A stretch of 64,000 nucleotides of DNA from assembly GCF_002929805.1 (NCBI RefSeq), contig NZ_PJJM01000088.1:1-64000 (forward strand), written 5' to 3'. The DNA comes from Cryobacterium sp. Y50. Its GTDB lineage: Bacteria; Actinomycetota; Actinomycetes; Actinomycetales; Microbacteriaceae. How positions within the stretch are numbered: position 1 is the stretch's first letter; each line of letters opens with the position of its first letter. Of this stretch, positions 1 to 9,785 are shown piece by piece. The position numbers and the translations under genes are program-made. The notes beneath the pieces were generated by a model. It was not told where the DNA came from. It did not search any database and saw only the letters and a program-made list of their open reading frames with translations.

Positions 1-46
1 GCTCCGGGATTGAACCGGCTGCTGCGGGCGGGGCGGTGAGGGTCAT
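1..46 (-). CDS. 5' end of a gene running off the window
   Basis: A minus-strand ATG at 44-46 opens a frame (MTLTAPPAAAGSIPE) that leaves the window at base 1. It is preceded on the minus strand by a strong AAGGAGG about ten bases upstream and by a perfect TATAAT at 77-72. Only about 15 residues are visible, so the product cannot be named. The call rests on the ribosome site and promoter rather than on protein similarity. Confidence 0.5.
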   Translation of the reverse strand, partial: MTLTAPPAAAGSIPE

Positions 47-71
47 GGCGACGGCGCCTCCTTCACCCACA

Positions 72-77
72 ATTATA
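72..77 (-). promoter_or_regulatory. Candidate -10 box TATAAT
   Basis: The minus strand reads TATAAT at 77-72, about 26 bases before the ATG of the truncated gene at 46. The surrounding 60 bases are unusually AT-rich for this genome. No convincing -35 box is visible. Confidence 0.35.
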
Positions 78-285
78 GCGCGAATCGCCCCTAAACACGA
101 GAAAATATCATTAATATAGTGAGCTAGTATAAGAATTACTTACACCCCCGTGCCCCACAAGGGCCCGGCACAAACCGCAGCCGGTGACGCCGCGACCAAA
201 CCCGCGTCCCCGAAGGTGGAAGTGCCCACGCCGTGGAACAACGGATAAGTTCGTCTGGTTGTCGCAACACTGCCAGAGGAGCTCC

Positions 286-1569
<1,284 letters not shown>

Positions 1570-1706
1570 CTGACCAGGCTGGCCGAACCAGCCGTTATGG
1601 CGTGCGCACCCCCGACCATAGAGCGGATGCCGCCCCGCCGGTCTGCCAGGTAGCCTCCGCGTCGACGGCTACCGCAACCACCCGCTCAAAACCCGCGACC
1701 GCCCGC

Positions 1707-3413
1707 TCAGAACCCTCGGCGCCCTGCAAACAGCGCGTGCAGCAGGGGGACGACCGACGCGACCATCAGAACGGTACCCAGCACCGTGTCATCCGCTCGC
1801 AGCAGGACGCCGGCGATGAGCAGCGCAGCGAACAGCAGCGCCGATACCGCTTGCCGCATAGTGCGCTCGAGTCGGGCGACACGTTTCTCGAGACCCGGGC
1901 TGGCCACCGCCACAGAGCCGTCTTCGACGCGGGTGATGAGCGCATCGAGGCGCTTTGGCAGACGAAAGGCGATGCCGGCGGTCTCCATCGCCTGCTTCGC
2001 GAGGTCCTGCACCAGATTGCCGCTCTCATCGCGCAGCAGCTGTGCCGCGTAGGGCTCGACGGAGTCCCAGAGGTTGAAGGCCGGGTTGAGCGCGCTGGAT
2101 ACTCCGGAGGTGAGCGACATAGCCCGAATGATGAGCAGAAAGTTCTCGGGCAGCTGAAACGGCAACGAGCGCACAACGTCGCCGAACTGCACCGCGAAGT
2201 CGCGAAACTCCCGCGGGTCCACCTCGCGCAGCTCAGCGAAACCCATGCCGCCGAACCGGGCGAACAGAGTGGTCATGGCCCGTTCGAGCTCGGTCGTCTC
2301 GGCCGAGGGAAGGAGCACGCCGACGTCGTTCATCGCATTGACCAGGCCGCGCCCATCGCGCGAGGCGGCCGCGATGAGCATTTTGCGCAGGCCAGTGCGC
2401 GTACTGGTGGGCACCTCGCCCATCATGCCGAAGTCGATGAACGTCAACTTCCACCCACGCTCACTGTCGGCGACCGGGGTGACGAAGATGTTTCCGGGGT
2501 GCGGATCGGCGTGAAAGAACCCCATGGTGAACATCTGGTCGAACATGACCTCAGCAAAAACTGGGGCCACCCTAGTCGGGTCGATGCCCGCCTTGATCAG
2601 GGCTTCAACGTCGGTGATCTTGATCGCCGTGACGTCTTCGAGGGTGAGCACCTTTCGGGTGGTGCGCTCCCAGACGACACCGGGCACGCCGACTCGGTCG
2701 TCATCGGCAAAGGCCGCCGCGAAGCGTTCGGAGCTGCTCGCCTCGTGCAAGTAGTCAATCTCCTCGAGGCTCGTCTGAGCGAACTCTTCGACCAACGCCG
2801 GCATGTCGACCCGGTTGGAGACGAGTTTCACATGGCTGAGCCAGCCGCCCACCTTGCGCAGCGCTGCCAGGTCGACGTCGATGATTTCGTCGATTCCCGG
2901 ACGTTGCACCTTGATGATGACCCGGTCGAGCCCTGTGTCAGCAGCATCGAGCGAGATGAGCTGGGCTCGGTGCGCCTGCCCCAGAGATGCCGCCGCTACC
3001 GGCGTCTCGTCGACCGACGTAAAGGCCCGTTCGAGCGGCATGCCCAGCTCCGCCTCGATAGCAGCGCGAATGGCCACAAACGATACCGGAGCCACTTCAT
3101 CCTGCAGCCCCTCGAGCTCTTTGGTGATCTCGGGCGGCAGCACGTCGAGTCGCGACGACATGAACTGCCCGACCTTGATCATGAGACCGCCAAGGTCGGC
3201 CGCGAGCACGTGAAAACCCTTTGCGAAGCGCTGCATCCGCTTAGAGCGGGTGCGCTCTGCGACTTTCACCAGCCCGATGCGAGGCAGGAACAACTCGAAC
3301 CACCACGTTATGGCGAGATACCAGCTGGCAAAACGCAGAATGCGGCGGTAACGGGCGCGCATGTCGCCCGCGCCCGAATTCGAATCGTAGCTACCTCGAC
3401 GAGCCAGTGGCAC
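1707..3413 (-). CDS. ABC1/AarF/UbiB-family atypical kinase
   Basis: This is an ABC1 (UbiB/AarF) protein kinase-like ATPase. Visible family marks, in order: the KxGQ motif (LMIKVGQFMSSR), an Ala-rich loop (AAASLGQAH), the nucleotide-binding lysine (VIIKVQRPG), the ExD-type helix (SLEEIDYLHEA), FHADPHPGN with the catalytic and metal residues, and FIDFGMMGEV in the DFG position. Two hydrophobic helices at the C-terminus anchor it to the membrane. Family members act in quinone or lipid homeostasis, but the substrate in Actinobacteria is not settled. It sits directly downstream of the padR gene. A GTG at 3413 falls five bases after the padR stop, which suggests coupling; ATG 3362 is the alternative start. 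Confidence 0.85.
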   Translation of the reverse strand: MPLARRGSYDSNSGAGDMRARYRRILRFASWYLAITWWFELFLPRIGLVKVAERTRSKRMQRFAKGFHVLAADLGGLMIKVGQFMSSRLDVLPPEITKELEGLQDEVAPVSFVAIRAAIEAELGMPLERAFTSVDETPVAAASLGQAHRAQLISLDAADTGLDRVIIKVQRPGIDEIIDVDLAALRKVGGWLSHVKLVSNRVDMPALVEEFAQTSLEEIDYLHEASSSERFAAAFADDDRVGVPGVVWERTTRKVLTLEDVTAIKITDVEALIKAGIDPTRVAPVFAEVMFDQMFTMGFFHADPHPGNIFVTPVADSERGWKLTFIDFGMMGEVPTSTRTGLRKMLIAAASRDGRGLVNAMNDVGVLLPSAETTELERAMTTLFARFGGMGFAELREVDPREFRDFAVQFGDVVRSLPFQLPENFLLIIRAMSLTSGVSSALNPAFNLWDSVEPYAAQLLRDESGNLVQDLAKQAMETAGIAFRLPKRLDALITRVEDGSVAVASPGLEKRVARLERTMRQAVSALLFAALLIAGVLLRADDTVLGTVLMVASVVPLLHALFAGRRGF

Positions 3414-3417
3414 CCCG

Positions 3418-3966
3418 TCAGTCCTGGGCGAGGATCGAGTAGAGCTTGCGACGCGCGTCGTCGAGTACCGCGACGGCCTCTTTAACCTGCTCGGGCGAGC
3501 CGGTGCGGCCCACCTGCGCCGCCGCCTGGGCGAGCTCGATGCCGGCCTTCGGTAGTGCCGCATGGCGGTGGCCAGACGTCGACGCGGTAGATTCCCACGG
3601 CGCACTCGTGTCGGCGTCAGCGACAGCTGCGCGACCCTCTTCGGTCAGCGAATAGATCTTGCGCCCGTTGCTCTCTTCGGCGCTGATCAGGCCCTCATCG
3701 GCCAGCAGCTGCAGGGTCGGGTAAACCGAGCCGGCGCTGGGCTTCCAGCTGCCGCCACTGCGTTCCTCGATTTCGTGAATGATCTGGTAGCCGTGCATCG
3801 GTTGCTCGGCGAGTAGCGCCAGCACTGCCGTGCGCACCTCGCCACGACCGGCGCGGGTACCCGTGCCCGCTTGCTTCTCGAACCGAGAGCGGAACTGCTC
3901 CATCGCCTGCCAGATGCCGTCGATGTTGCCAGCGTTGAACCCGCCGGTTGGGAATGAATTGCCCAT
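3418..3966 (-). CDS. PadR-family transcriptional regulator
   Basis: The 182-residue product has a PadR winged helix at residues about 47-120 (VRTAVLALLAEQPMHGYQII, then SAGSVYPTLQLLADEGLI and GRKIYSLTEEG) and a C-terminal helical dimerisation tail. The first 40 residues are a Gly/Phe-rich extension often seen in actinobacterial PadR proteins. GAGGAGGC lies just before the ATG. The gene probably forms an operon with the AarF-like gene. Repeated GTATCGTT elements in the promoter suggest autoregulation. The ligand is unknown. Confidence 0.88.
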   Translation of the reverse strand: MGNSFPTGGFNAGNIDGIWQAMEQFRSRFEKQAGTGTRAGRGEVRTAVLALLAEQPMHGYQIIHEIEERSGGSWKPSAGSVYPTLQLLADEGLISAEESNGRKIYSLTEEGRAAVADADTSAPWESTASTSGHRHAALPKAGIELAQAAAQVGRTGSPEQVKEAVAVLDDARRKLYSILAQD

Positions 3967-3991
3967 GATTGCCTCCTCAGTGTGACGTACG

Positions 3992-4032
3992 AACGATACT
4001 CAACGATACCCAGCGATGCGTCCGAACGATAC
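3992..4032 (-). promoter_or_regulatory. Repeated GTATCGTT elements before padR
   Basis: AACGATAC (minus strand GTATCGTT) occurs at 3992-3999, 4002-4009 and 4025-4032. The first two are exactly ten bases apart, one helical turn, and a degenerate version (CAGCGATGC) lies between the second and third. The cluster is 26-66 bases upstream of the padR start, where an operator or promoter is expected. Binding by this PadR is inference. Confidence 0.45.
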
Positions 4033-4091
4033 ATACAAACGGATGCTCAGGGCTGGCTCCCAGACACAACAGTCGGGTCTAGCGTTGAACC

Positions 4092-4418
4092 ATGGAAGAG
4101 ACAACGTCGCCCCTCACCCACATCGCCGACGTTCGAGCCGATGCCAGGGTCGAATTTGGCCGCCTCGGTCACAGCACGGTCCTAGCCTCCCCCGGCGTGC
4201 GTGTGATCGTACTCACTTTCGAGGCCGGCTTTACCCTCAAGAAGCACTCTGCTCCCAAGATTCTGCTCATGCAAGCCCTCGACGGACTCCTGCGCGTCAC
4301 CGCCGGTGGCCAGATCACCGATCTCATACCCGGCGCCCTATTGAGGCTCGATGCCAACCTTGAGCATGAGGTCGAAGCGCTTGAGGAATCACGGCTGATG
4401 CTCACCCTGATCGGTTAG
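4092..4418 (+). CDS. Small cupin-fold protein
   Basis: The 108-residue protein has a single-domain cupin pattern: alternating beta strands, FEAGFTLKKHSAPKILLMQALDGLLRVTAGG (first cupin motif with a His, Gly turn), then GALLRLDANLEHEVEALEESRLMLTLIG (second motif with His). This is typical of stand-alone cupins in actinobacteria. It has few metal-ligand histidines, so a binding or sensing role is as likely as catalysis. It is transcribed divergently from padR and followed immediately by the decayed duplicate segment at 4427-4721. No substrate can be named. Confidence 0.7.
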   Translation: MEETTSPLTHIADVRADARVEFGRLGHSTVLASPGVRVIVLTFEAGFTLKKHSAPKILLMQALDGLLRVTAGGQITDLIPGALLRLDANLEHEVEALEESRLMLTLIG

Positions 4419-4426
4419 TCGCCACC

Positions 4427-4456
4427 ATAAAAACCCTCCTCAACTTCATCTGGCGC
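4427..4456 (+). pseudogene. 5' remnant of a yccF copy
   Basis: The sequence starting ATAAAAACCCTCCTCAAC matches the first ten codons of the intact yccF gene at 10660 (ATGAAAACCCTCCTCAAC) with only a few changes, one of which destroys the start codon. The rest of the gene is absent. It is followed within 40 bases by the remnant of the DUF2256/DUF3253 gene, matching the order and orientation of the intact pair near 10.7-12.3 kb. Confidence 0.6.
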
Positions 4457-4492
4457 GGTGGCAATCACCCGACCCGCACCTTCTGTCGCGCC

Positions 4493-4721
4493 CTACCGCA
4501 ACCGCCGCAACCGAATCGCACCCTTCGCCGTCGACAGATTGACCACGACCTCACCCTGTCTGATCGGCAGTTTACCGCGGGCGACCATGCGGCGTGCAGC
4601 TCATCAGGCCAGCTCCATGACTTCACGCCATCCCCCGCCGCCGCCCACACGAGGCGCACGTCTTATCCGTCTTGCCCGGTGCAAGGTCGGCATCGGCGGG
4701 TTTTCGCTGACGGTGGACCAT
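4493..4721 (-). pseudogene. Decayed copy of the DUF2256/DUF3253 gene
   Basis: Read on the minus strand, this 229-base stretch is close to the intact gene at 11891-12301. The start (ATG at 4721), the CASCGRR-coding piece, the RRMVARGELQI-coding piece and the C-terminal GAIRLR plus stop are recognisable. About 180 bases covering the middle are missing, the spacing is out of frame and several codons differ. It is a dead duplicate. Confidence 0.7.
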
Positions 4722-4797
4722 ACCTACTATTTTGTGCGATAGCGCTGCTCGCGCGCGTGGCCTGCTTCTTGGCCGAGCGCCACTTTCGCCGGCCCAA

Positions 4798-5721
4798 TCA
4801 CATTACCCAGTCGAACGCCTTCGCGGGTGAGCGGGCGCCCTGGGCGGCTTTCGAACGATTCGGCTCGTCGAGCTCCATCAGCAACGCTTCCGATACGCGC
4901 ACGAGCGACCCGAAAACGTCGGGCGTCAGCCACGGCGGGCGTGTGGCAAAGAGGATATCCTCGCTCGCGGTGTTGCCGCTGGCTCCCGGCGCGAAAGGGC
5001 ATCCGCCCAGACCACCGAGTGCTCCATCCACCATCGTGGCCCCGGCGGAAATAGCCGCGAGCGTGTTCGCCACACCCAGCCCCCACGTGTCGTGCCCGTG
5101 AAAAACGATCTCGCGGGCCGGCGTCTCGAGGCGCACACGCGTAATGAGCGATGACACCTGAGCCGGAACCGCCTGCCCGAGCGTGTCACAGATCACCACG
5201 TGCGAAGCCCCGACTGCGCGTTCGTCTTGCGCAATCTCCACTACCCGCGACGGGTCGACCTGGCCGTCGAACGGGCAGGTGAACGAGGTCGCGATGCACA
5301 GCTGGATCTGCCCATCCACGTCACGGCTGATCTCCACGGCCACCGGCATGGCGGCGAGGCTCGCCTCTGTGGTGCGACCAATGTTGGCCTGGTTGTGGGC
5401 ATCCGTTGCGGAGAAGCAGTATTGAAAGTTGCGGGCACCGGCGGCGGCGGCGCGCTCCACGTGCCGCGGCGTGGCGACCCACACCCAGCACCGCGCAAGC
5501 TCAGCGGGCGTGAGCTCCGCGAGTACCTCGAGAGTGTTCGCCATCGGCGGCACGAGGTCGGGCCGGGCCATCGACCCGATCTCCAGCGACTCCACCCCAA
5601 GCGCGAGCAATGACCGAATGGTCGAGAGTTTGCGTTCGGTAGAGAGCATGCCGCCGGTGAGTTGCAGGCCGTCGCGCAGGGTAACGTCGCGCAGCACCGC
5701 GGCGGGTTCGAGGGTGAACAT
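4798..5721 (-). CDS. Hydroxymethylglutaryl-CoA lyase-family protein
   Basis: This DRE-TIM metallolyase has 307 residues, the usual size for HMG-CoA lyases. It starts with the family mark RDVTLRDGLQ (residues about 11-20). It continues with ESLEIGSMARPDLVPPMANT, CPFDGQVDP, VVICDTLGQAVPAQV, FHGHDTWGLGVANTLAA (metal His pair) and the GGLGGCPFAPGASGNTASED signature containing the active-site Cys. The expected reaction is cleavage of a 3-hydroxy-3-alkylacyl-CoA to acetyl-CoA plus a ketoacid. The start codon overlaps the stop of the CoA-transferase gene (ATGA), so the two are translationally coupled and the lyase probably cleaves the CoA ester that the transferase makes. The exact substrate (HMG-CoA or a relative) is not proven. 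Confidence 0.85.
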   Translation of the reverse strand: MFTLEPAAVLRDVTLRDGLQLTGGMLSTERKLSTIRSLLALGVESLEIGSMARPDLVPPMANTLEVLAELTPAELARCWVWVATPRHVERAAAAGARNFQYCFSATDAHNQANIGRTTEASLAAMPVAVEISRDVDGQIQLCIATSFTCPFDGQVDPSRVVEIAQDERAVGASHVVICDTLGQAVPAQVSSLITRVRLETPAREIVFHGHDTWGLGVANTLAAISAGATMVDGALGGLGGCPFAPGASGNTASEDILFATRPPWLTPDVFGSLVRVSEALLMELDEPNRSKAAQGARSPAKAFDWVM

Positions 5722-6959
5722 CAGGCGGGCTGCAATTCGCTCAAAATGTGGTCTATCTCGGCAGAGGTCTTGCCCAAAACCCTAGACAGCACCTCTCGAG
5801 TGTGTTCCCCGAGGTCTGGCCCGAGGGTCTTTATATCGAGCGAGCGTTCGCCGATCACCGGCACAATGCCAGGGAAACCCACGCCAGGCAAAACCTGTGA
5901 CCCGTCTGAGACATCGAAGCGCTGGATCATGTTGCGCGCCTCGTACTGCGAGTCCGCGCAGATGTCGGCCGCCGTATATATAGGACCAGACGGAACCCCC
6001 GCCTCTTCCAAGACGGCCAAAGCCGCGGCTGCCGAAAGCCCCAACGTCCACGCCCCGATGGCGGCGTCAAGCTCATCCCGCCGCAGCCACCGCGCCGCGT
6101 TGTTCTGCAACCCCGGGTCGCACCCGAGGTCGTCGCGGCCGATCACGTGCATGTAGCGCTGGTAGATTGCATCCGCGTTGCCGGCGATCACGATGCTGGC
6201 GCCGTCACTGCAGAGGTAGGCGTTGGTGGGGGCGATGCCGTCCATCCGCCCGCCGACACGTTCCCGCGTTACGCCATACGCCGAATAGTCGGGTATCAGC
6301 GATTCCATCATCGACAGCATCGATTCGTTGAGCGCCACGTCGATGACGCGTTCGTGCAACTCGATCGCAGCATCCGTTCGCCCCTGACGTACCTCGCGCT
6401 GAAACAGGGCCATTACCGAGCCGAAGGCCGCATAGAGCCCGGCGATCGAGTCGCCGATCGACACGCCGACCCGAACGGGAGGCCGGTCGGGGTCGCCCAC
6501 GAGCTCTCGAAAGCCGCCCATCGCCTCGGCGACCGCGGCGAATCCGGGGCGCTGCGAGAGCGGCCCGGTCTGCCCGAACGCCGACACCCGGGTGAGAATG
6601 AGGTTGGGATTCACCGCGTTCAACTCGGCAGGCCCAAGCCCCCACTTCTCCAACGTGCCCGGCCGAAAATTCTCGAGCACCACGTCGCAGTGCGCCACGA
6701 GTTCAAGCACAGTGTCGCGCCCCAGCGCGGTCTTGAGATCGAGCACGATCGACTTCTTGTTGCGGTTGATCGTACGAAACAGCATTGACGTGCTGCCGGC
6801 GTGCAGCCGCCAATTGCGCAACTCATCTCCGGTTCCGGGGCGTTCCACCTTGATCACCTCTGCGCCGAAATCGGCCAGCATGCGCCCGGCCGTGGGCGCG
6901 GCGATGAAGTTACCGAGTTCGAGTACACGCACTCCGGCGAGCGGGGCCACGTTGGTCAT
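5721..6959 (-). CDS. Class III (CaiB/BaiF) CoA-transferase
   Basis: The 412-residue family III CoA-transferase shows GVRVLELGNFIAAPTAGRMLADFGAEVIKVE at the N-terminus, NRNKKSIVLDL, VLENFRPGTLEKWGLG with the region that carries the catalytic Asp/Glu environment, and SAFGQTGPL. AAAGGA precedes the ATG at 6959. It lies 30 bases after the ABC binding-protein gene and overlaps the HMG-CoA-lyase-like gene. The likely job is to load CoA onto the imported acid. Human SUGCT, a family III enzyme that acts on glutarate and HMG, is a useful functional parallel. Which acid is used here is inference. Confidence 0.85.
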   Translation of the reverse strand: MTNVAPLAGVRVLELGNFIAAPTAGRMLADFGAEVIKVERPGTGDELRNWRLHAGSTSMLFRTINRNKKSIVLDLKTALGRDTVLELVAHCDVVLENFRPGTLEKWGLGPAELNAVNPNLILTRVSAFGQTGPLSQRPGFAAVAEAMGGFRELVGDPDRPPVRVGVSIGDSIAGLYAAFGSVMALFQREVRQGRTDAAIELHERVIDVALNESMLSMMESLIPDYSAYGVTRERVGGRMDGIAPTNAYLCSDGASIVIAGNADAIYQRYMHVIGRDDLGCDPGLQNNAARWLRRDELDAAIGAWTLGLSAAAALAVLEEAGVPSGPIYTAADICADSQYEARNMIQRFDVSDGSQVLPGVGFPGIVPVIGERSLDIKTLGPDLGEHTREVLSRVLGKTSAEIDHILSELQPA

Positions 6960-6989
6960 ATCAAGTCCTTTCGAGCGGATGCCGTGCGC

Positions 6990-8030
6990 CTATTTGCCGC
7001 CAACGAACTCGTTCGTGAAGGTGGTCGCCAGGTCGATCTCGGCGTCTCCGACCTCAGGGTTCGCGATGCGCTGCGTGTCGAGCACGGCCTTGGCACCGGC
7101 TTCTGAGTTGCGTCCGTCTTCGGTGAGCTGCGGCTTGAGCTGCTCAATGAGCGCGGCGTAGCGTTCGAGGTCTCCGCCGCTGAAGGTCTCCGGCATCTCG
7201 GCCGCGATCTCGGTGCCGGTGTGCTCGGCAATGTAGGCGAGCGTCTTGGTGAGCACGTTCGCGAGCTTCTGCGCGGTTTCGGGGTTCTTCTTGAGCCAGT
7301 CGCTCTGCGCGTAGAACGACGACGATGGCCACATGTCGGTGTCGTAATGCTCCTCCACGCCGGCGGGCGAGCGCAGGTCGGCGAGGCTCACGGTCTCGGC
7401 GCCGGTGCGCTCTGCGAGCACCGACACGTCGGGCTCGAGCATCACGCCGGCCACAACTCCACCCGACTCCATGGCGGCCACAGCGGATGCCCCGGCGCCC
7501 ATCGCGACGACACTGACGCCATCGGGATTCAACCCCGCCTCCTCGAGCAAAAAGCGCAGCATGGTGTGGGTGGAGGAGCCCGGCGCGGTGACGCCAACGC
7601 TCTTGCCGATGAGGTCGTCGAGGGACTTGATCTCGGAAGTTGATCCTGGAGCCACGACGAGGGCAATGGCGGGCGACTTGCCCATCTGCACAAACGAGGT
7701 GATGCTCTGGTTCTTGGCCTGCATCTGAATGGTGTGCTCATAGTAGCCGCTCACCACGTTCACGCTGCCGCCGAGCAGCGCGGTGAGGGCCTTCGACCCG
7801 CCCTGCAGATCTTGCAGATCAACGTCGAGCCCCTCCTCCTCGTAGTAGCCGAGTTGCTCGGCGAGGGTGGTGGGCAGGTAGGTGAGCAGAGTCTGGCCGC
7901 CGATGCCGATGGTGACTTTGGGAATGGCTGCGGCATCCGCTCCCCTGCCTGCGGTACTACTGCAGCCGGCGAACAGGGTGGCGGTGAGCAACGCTGCGGC
8001 GGCCACTATGATTTTCTTGCGTAAGGACAC
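6990..8030 (-). CDS. ABC transporter substrate-binding lipoprotein (NMT1/SsuA type)
   Basis: The product is an extracytoplasmic binding protein of the NrtA/SsuA/ThiY class. From GTG 8030 it begins MSLRKKIIVAAAALLTATLFAGC, a standard lipoprotein signal with lipobox LFAGC. The body holds LLTYLPTTLAEQLGYYEEEGLDV and LQGGSKALTALLGGSVNVVSG, typical for this family. An ATG at 8060, directly after the permease stop, is an alternative start but would give an unusually long polar leader. It is the third gene of the operon ATPase-permease-binding protein-CoA-transferase-lyase. The ligand is probably a small organic acid, judging from the enzymes downstream. Confidence 0.85.
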   Translation of the reverse strand: MSLRKKIIVAAAALLTATLFAGCSSTAGRGADAAAIPKVTIGIGGQTLLTYLPTTLAEQLGYYEEEGLDVDLQDLQGGSKALTALLGGSVNVVSGYYEHTIQMQAKNQSITSFVQMGKSPAIALVVAPGSTSEIKSLDDLIGKSVGVTAPGSSTHTMLRFLLEEAGLNPDGVSVVAMGAGASAVAAMESGGVVAGVMLEPDVSVLAERTGAETVSLADLRSPAGVEEHYDTDMWPSSSFYAQSDWLKKNPETAQKLANVLTKTLAYIAEHTGTEIAAEMPETFSGGDLERYAALIEQLKPQLTEDGRNSEAGAKAVLDTQRIANPEVGDAEIDLATTFTNEFVGGK

Positions 8031-8060
8031 GATGTTCTCTTTCTGTCGGAAGATCAGCAT

Positions 8061-8924
8061 TTAGGCACCTGGAACCGGGCGCCAGCGCAGCAGGTAGCGT
8101 TCGATTCGGTTTACGCCGAGGTCGACGAAGAGCACCACGATCATGAGGATGAACATGCCCGCGAACACGCCTTCGGTGTCAAACACGCCCTGGGCCTGAG
8201 CGATCACGTAGCCGACCCCGGCGGCGGCACCGAGGTATTCGCCCACGACAGCGCCCACGATGGCGAAGCCCACGCTGATGTGCAGGCTGGAGAAGATCCA
8301 GGTGAGGGCGCTCGGCAGCACGACGTGCTGAATGAGGTGGCGTTCGGTGGCGCCGAGCATGCGGGCGTTGTCGAGCAGCACCTTGTCGACGCTTTTCACA
8401 CCCTGCAGCACGTTGAAGAACACAATGAAGAACACCAGGGTGACGCCGAAAGCTACCTTGGATTCGATGCCGAGCCCGAACCACAACAGAAAGATGGGGG
8501 CAAGTACCACCCGGGGCAGGGCGTTAAACATCTGTACGAATGGTTCGAACAGCCGCTCGAGAAAGCGCACTCGGGCAAGTAGAAACCCGAGCACCAGGCC
8601 GAGCCCGGTGCCGATAATGAAGGCGTACAGGGCTTCCTGAAGCGTGATCCACAAGTGCGGAAAGATGAAGCCCGTGACGATCCAGTCCCACACGGCCTCG
8701 CCGATGGCACTCGGCAAGGAGAAGAAGAACGTGTCAATTATTCCCGCGCGTCCGAGAATCTCCCAGGCGCCAAGCACCAACGCGGTCAGCAGCAGCTGGT
8801 ACACGCGCATCAGGGTTGCGGGGGTTTCGCTGCGGGAGTGGGCCGAGCCGCGGCGGGGCGTGCGAGGAGCGGATGCGGCGGACGCGGCGGACGCGGCATG
8901 TGCTCGAGTGGTCGTCGTTGACAT
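8061..8924 (-). CDS. ABC transporter permease (SsuC/TauC type)
   Basis: The 287-residue inner-membrane permease has a Ser/Thr/Ala-rich cytoplasmic leader (about residues 1-35), six predicted membrane helices and the EAA loop LGATERHLIQHVVLPSALTWIFSSL that docks on the ATPase. The start at 8924 is chosen because its ATG follows the ATPase stop by one base (TGACATG). The longer frame upstream merely reads through the ATPase gene. It is the partner of the binding protein downstream and the ATPase upstream. Confidence 0.88.
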   Translation of the reverse strand: MSTTTTRAHAASAASAASAPRTPRRGSAHSRSETPATLMRVYQLLLTALVLGAWEILGRAGIIDTFFFSLPSAIGEAVWDWIVTGFIFPHLWITLQEALYAFIIGTGLGLVLGFLLARVRFLERLFEPFVQMFNALPRVVLAPIFLLWFGLGIESKVAFGVTLVFFIVFFNVLQGVKSVDKVLLDNARMLGATERHLIQHVVLPSALTWIFSSLHISVGFAIVGAVVGEYLGAAAGVGYVIAQAQGVFDTEGVFAGMFILMIVVLFVDLGVNRIERYLLRWRPVPGA

Positions 8925-8925
8925 G

Positions 8926-9750
8926 TCAGGCCGCCTTCGCCGCGTAGGTTTTGGCCACTTCGTCGCGCAGCCTGCCCCAGATCTCGCGGTGCAGCTCCAC
9001 GAACCGCGGGTCGTCGCGAATTTCAAGCAGGTTGCGCGGGCGCGGCAGGGTGATGTCGTATCGGGCCACCACGTGGCTCGCGGGGCCGGCGCTGAGTAGC
9101 ACGACCTCGTCGCTGAGGGCGATGGCTTCGTCGAGGTCATGGGTGATGAAAATCACGGCCTTGCCCGATTCCTGCCAGATATCAAGCAGCTCGTTCTCCA
9201 TGATCTGCCGGGTCTGCACGTCGAGGGCGGAGAAGGGTTCGTCCATCAGCAGAATGTCGGGGTTCACGATCCAGGCCTGCGCGATAGACGTGCGCTTGCG
9301 CATGCCGCCGCTCAGCTGGTGCGGGTAGCGGTCTTCGAAGTTGGACAAGCCAACCTTGGCGAGCCAGCGGCGAGCCTCGGCGGCCGCTTCCTTCTTACCA
9401 ACGCCACGCATGATGAGGCCGAGCGACACGTTGTCGAGCACGGTCTTCCACGGCAGCAGGGCGTCCTGCTGAAACATGTACGAGGCCCGGCGGTTGACGC
9501 CCACCACCGGGGCACCGAAGCTACGCGCCTCGCCCTCGCTCGGCGCCATCAGCCCAGCGGCCATGTTGAGCACCGTGGACTTGCCGCATCCTGTCGGGCC
9601 CACGATCGACACGAACTTGCCCGGCATCACCGTGAGGTCGATGCCCTTCACCGCGAAATACGAGCCGCCCTGGGGCGTCACGAACTCCTTGGTGCAGGCA
9701 TCGAGTTGTACCGCCGGTACGTGCGCTGTTTCTGTTGACGTCATCGTCAT
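8926..9750 (-). CDS. ABC transporter ATP-binding protein (SsuB/NrtD type)
   Basis: The 274-residue ATPase has Walker A GPTGCGKST (about residues 51-59), a Q-loop FQQDALLPW, the signature LSGGMRKRTSIAQA, Walker B ILLMDEPFSALD and the switch ITHDLDEA. The signature has MRKR instead of the common MRQR. AAGGAATGC precedes the ATG. It is the first gene of the five-gene importer/CoA-activation operon and faces the IclR gene across an intergenic region with a 29-bp palindrome. Confidence 0.92.
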   Translation of the reverse strand: MTMTSTETAHVPAVQLDACTKEFVTPQGGSYFAVKGIDLTVMPGKFVSIVGPTGCGKSTVLNMAAGLMAPSEGEARSFGAPVVGVNRRASYMFQQDALLPWKTVLDNVSLGLIMRGVGKKEAAAEARRWLAKVGLSNFEDRYPHQLSGGMRKRTSIAQAWIVNPDILLMDEPFSALDVQTRQIMENELLDIWQESGKAVIFITHDLDEAIALSDEVVLLSAGPASHVVARYDITLPRPRNLLEIRDDPRFVELHREIWGRLRDEVAKTYAAKAA

Positions 9751-9785
9751 GCATTCCTTACAGGCAGAGCGTGAGGTTTATCGCT

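Noticed and set aside
1602-3485. A 627-codon open frame on the plus strand
   Set aside because: It is the antisense of the AarF/ABC1 gene, has no recognisable protein motif and arises from high GC; the minus-strand protein has all kinase motifs.
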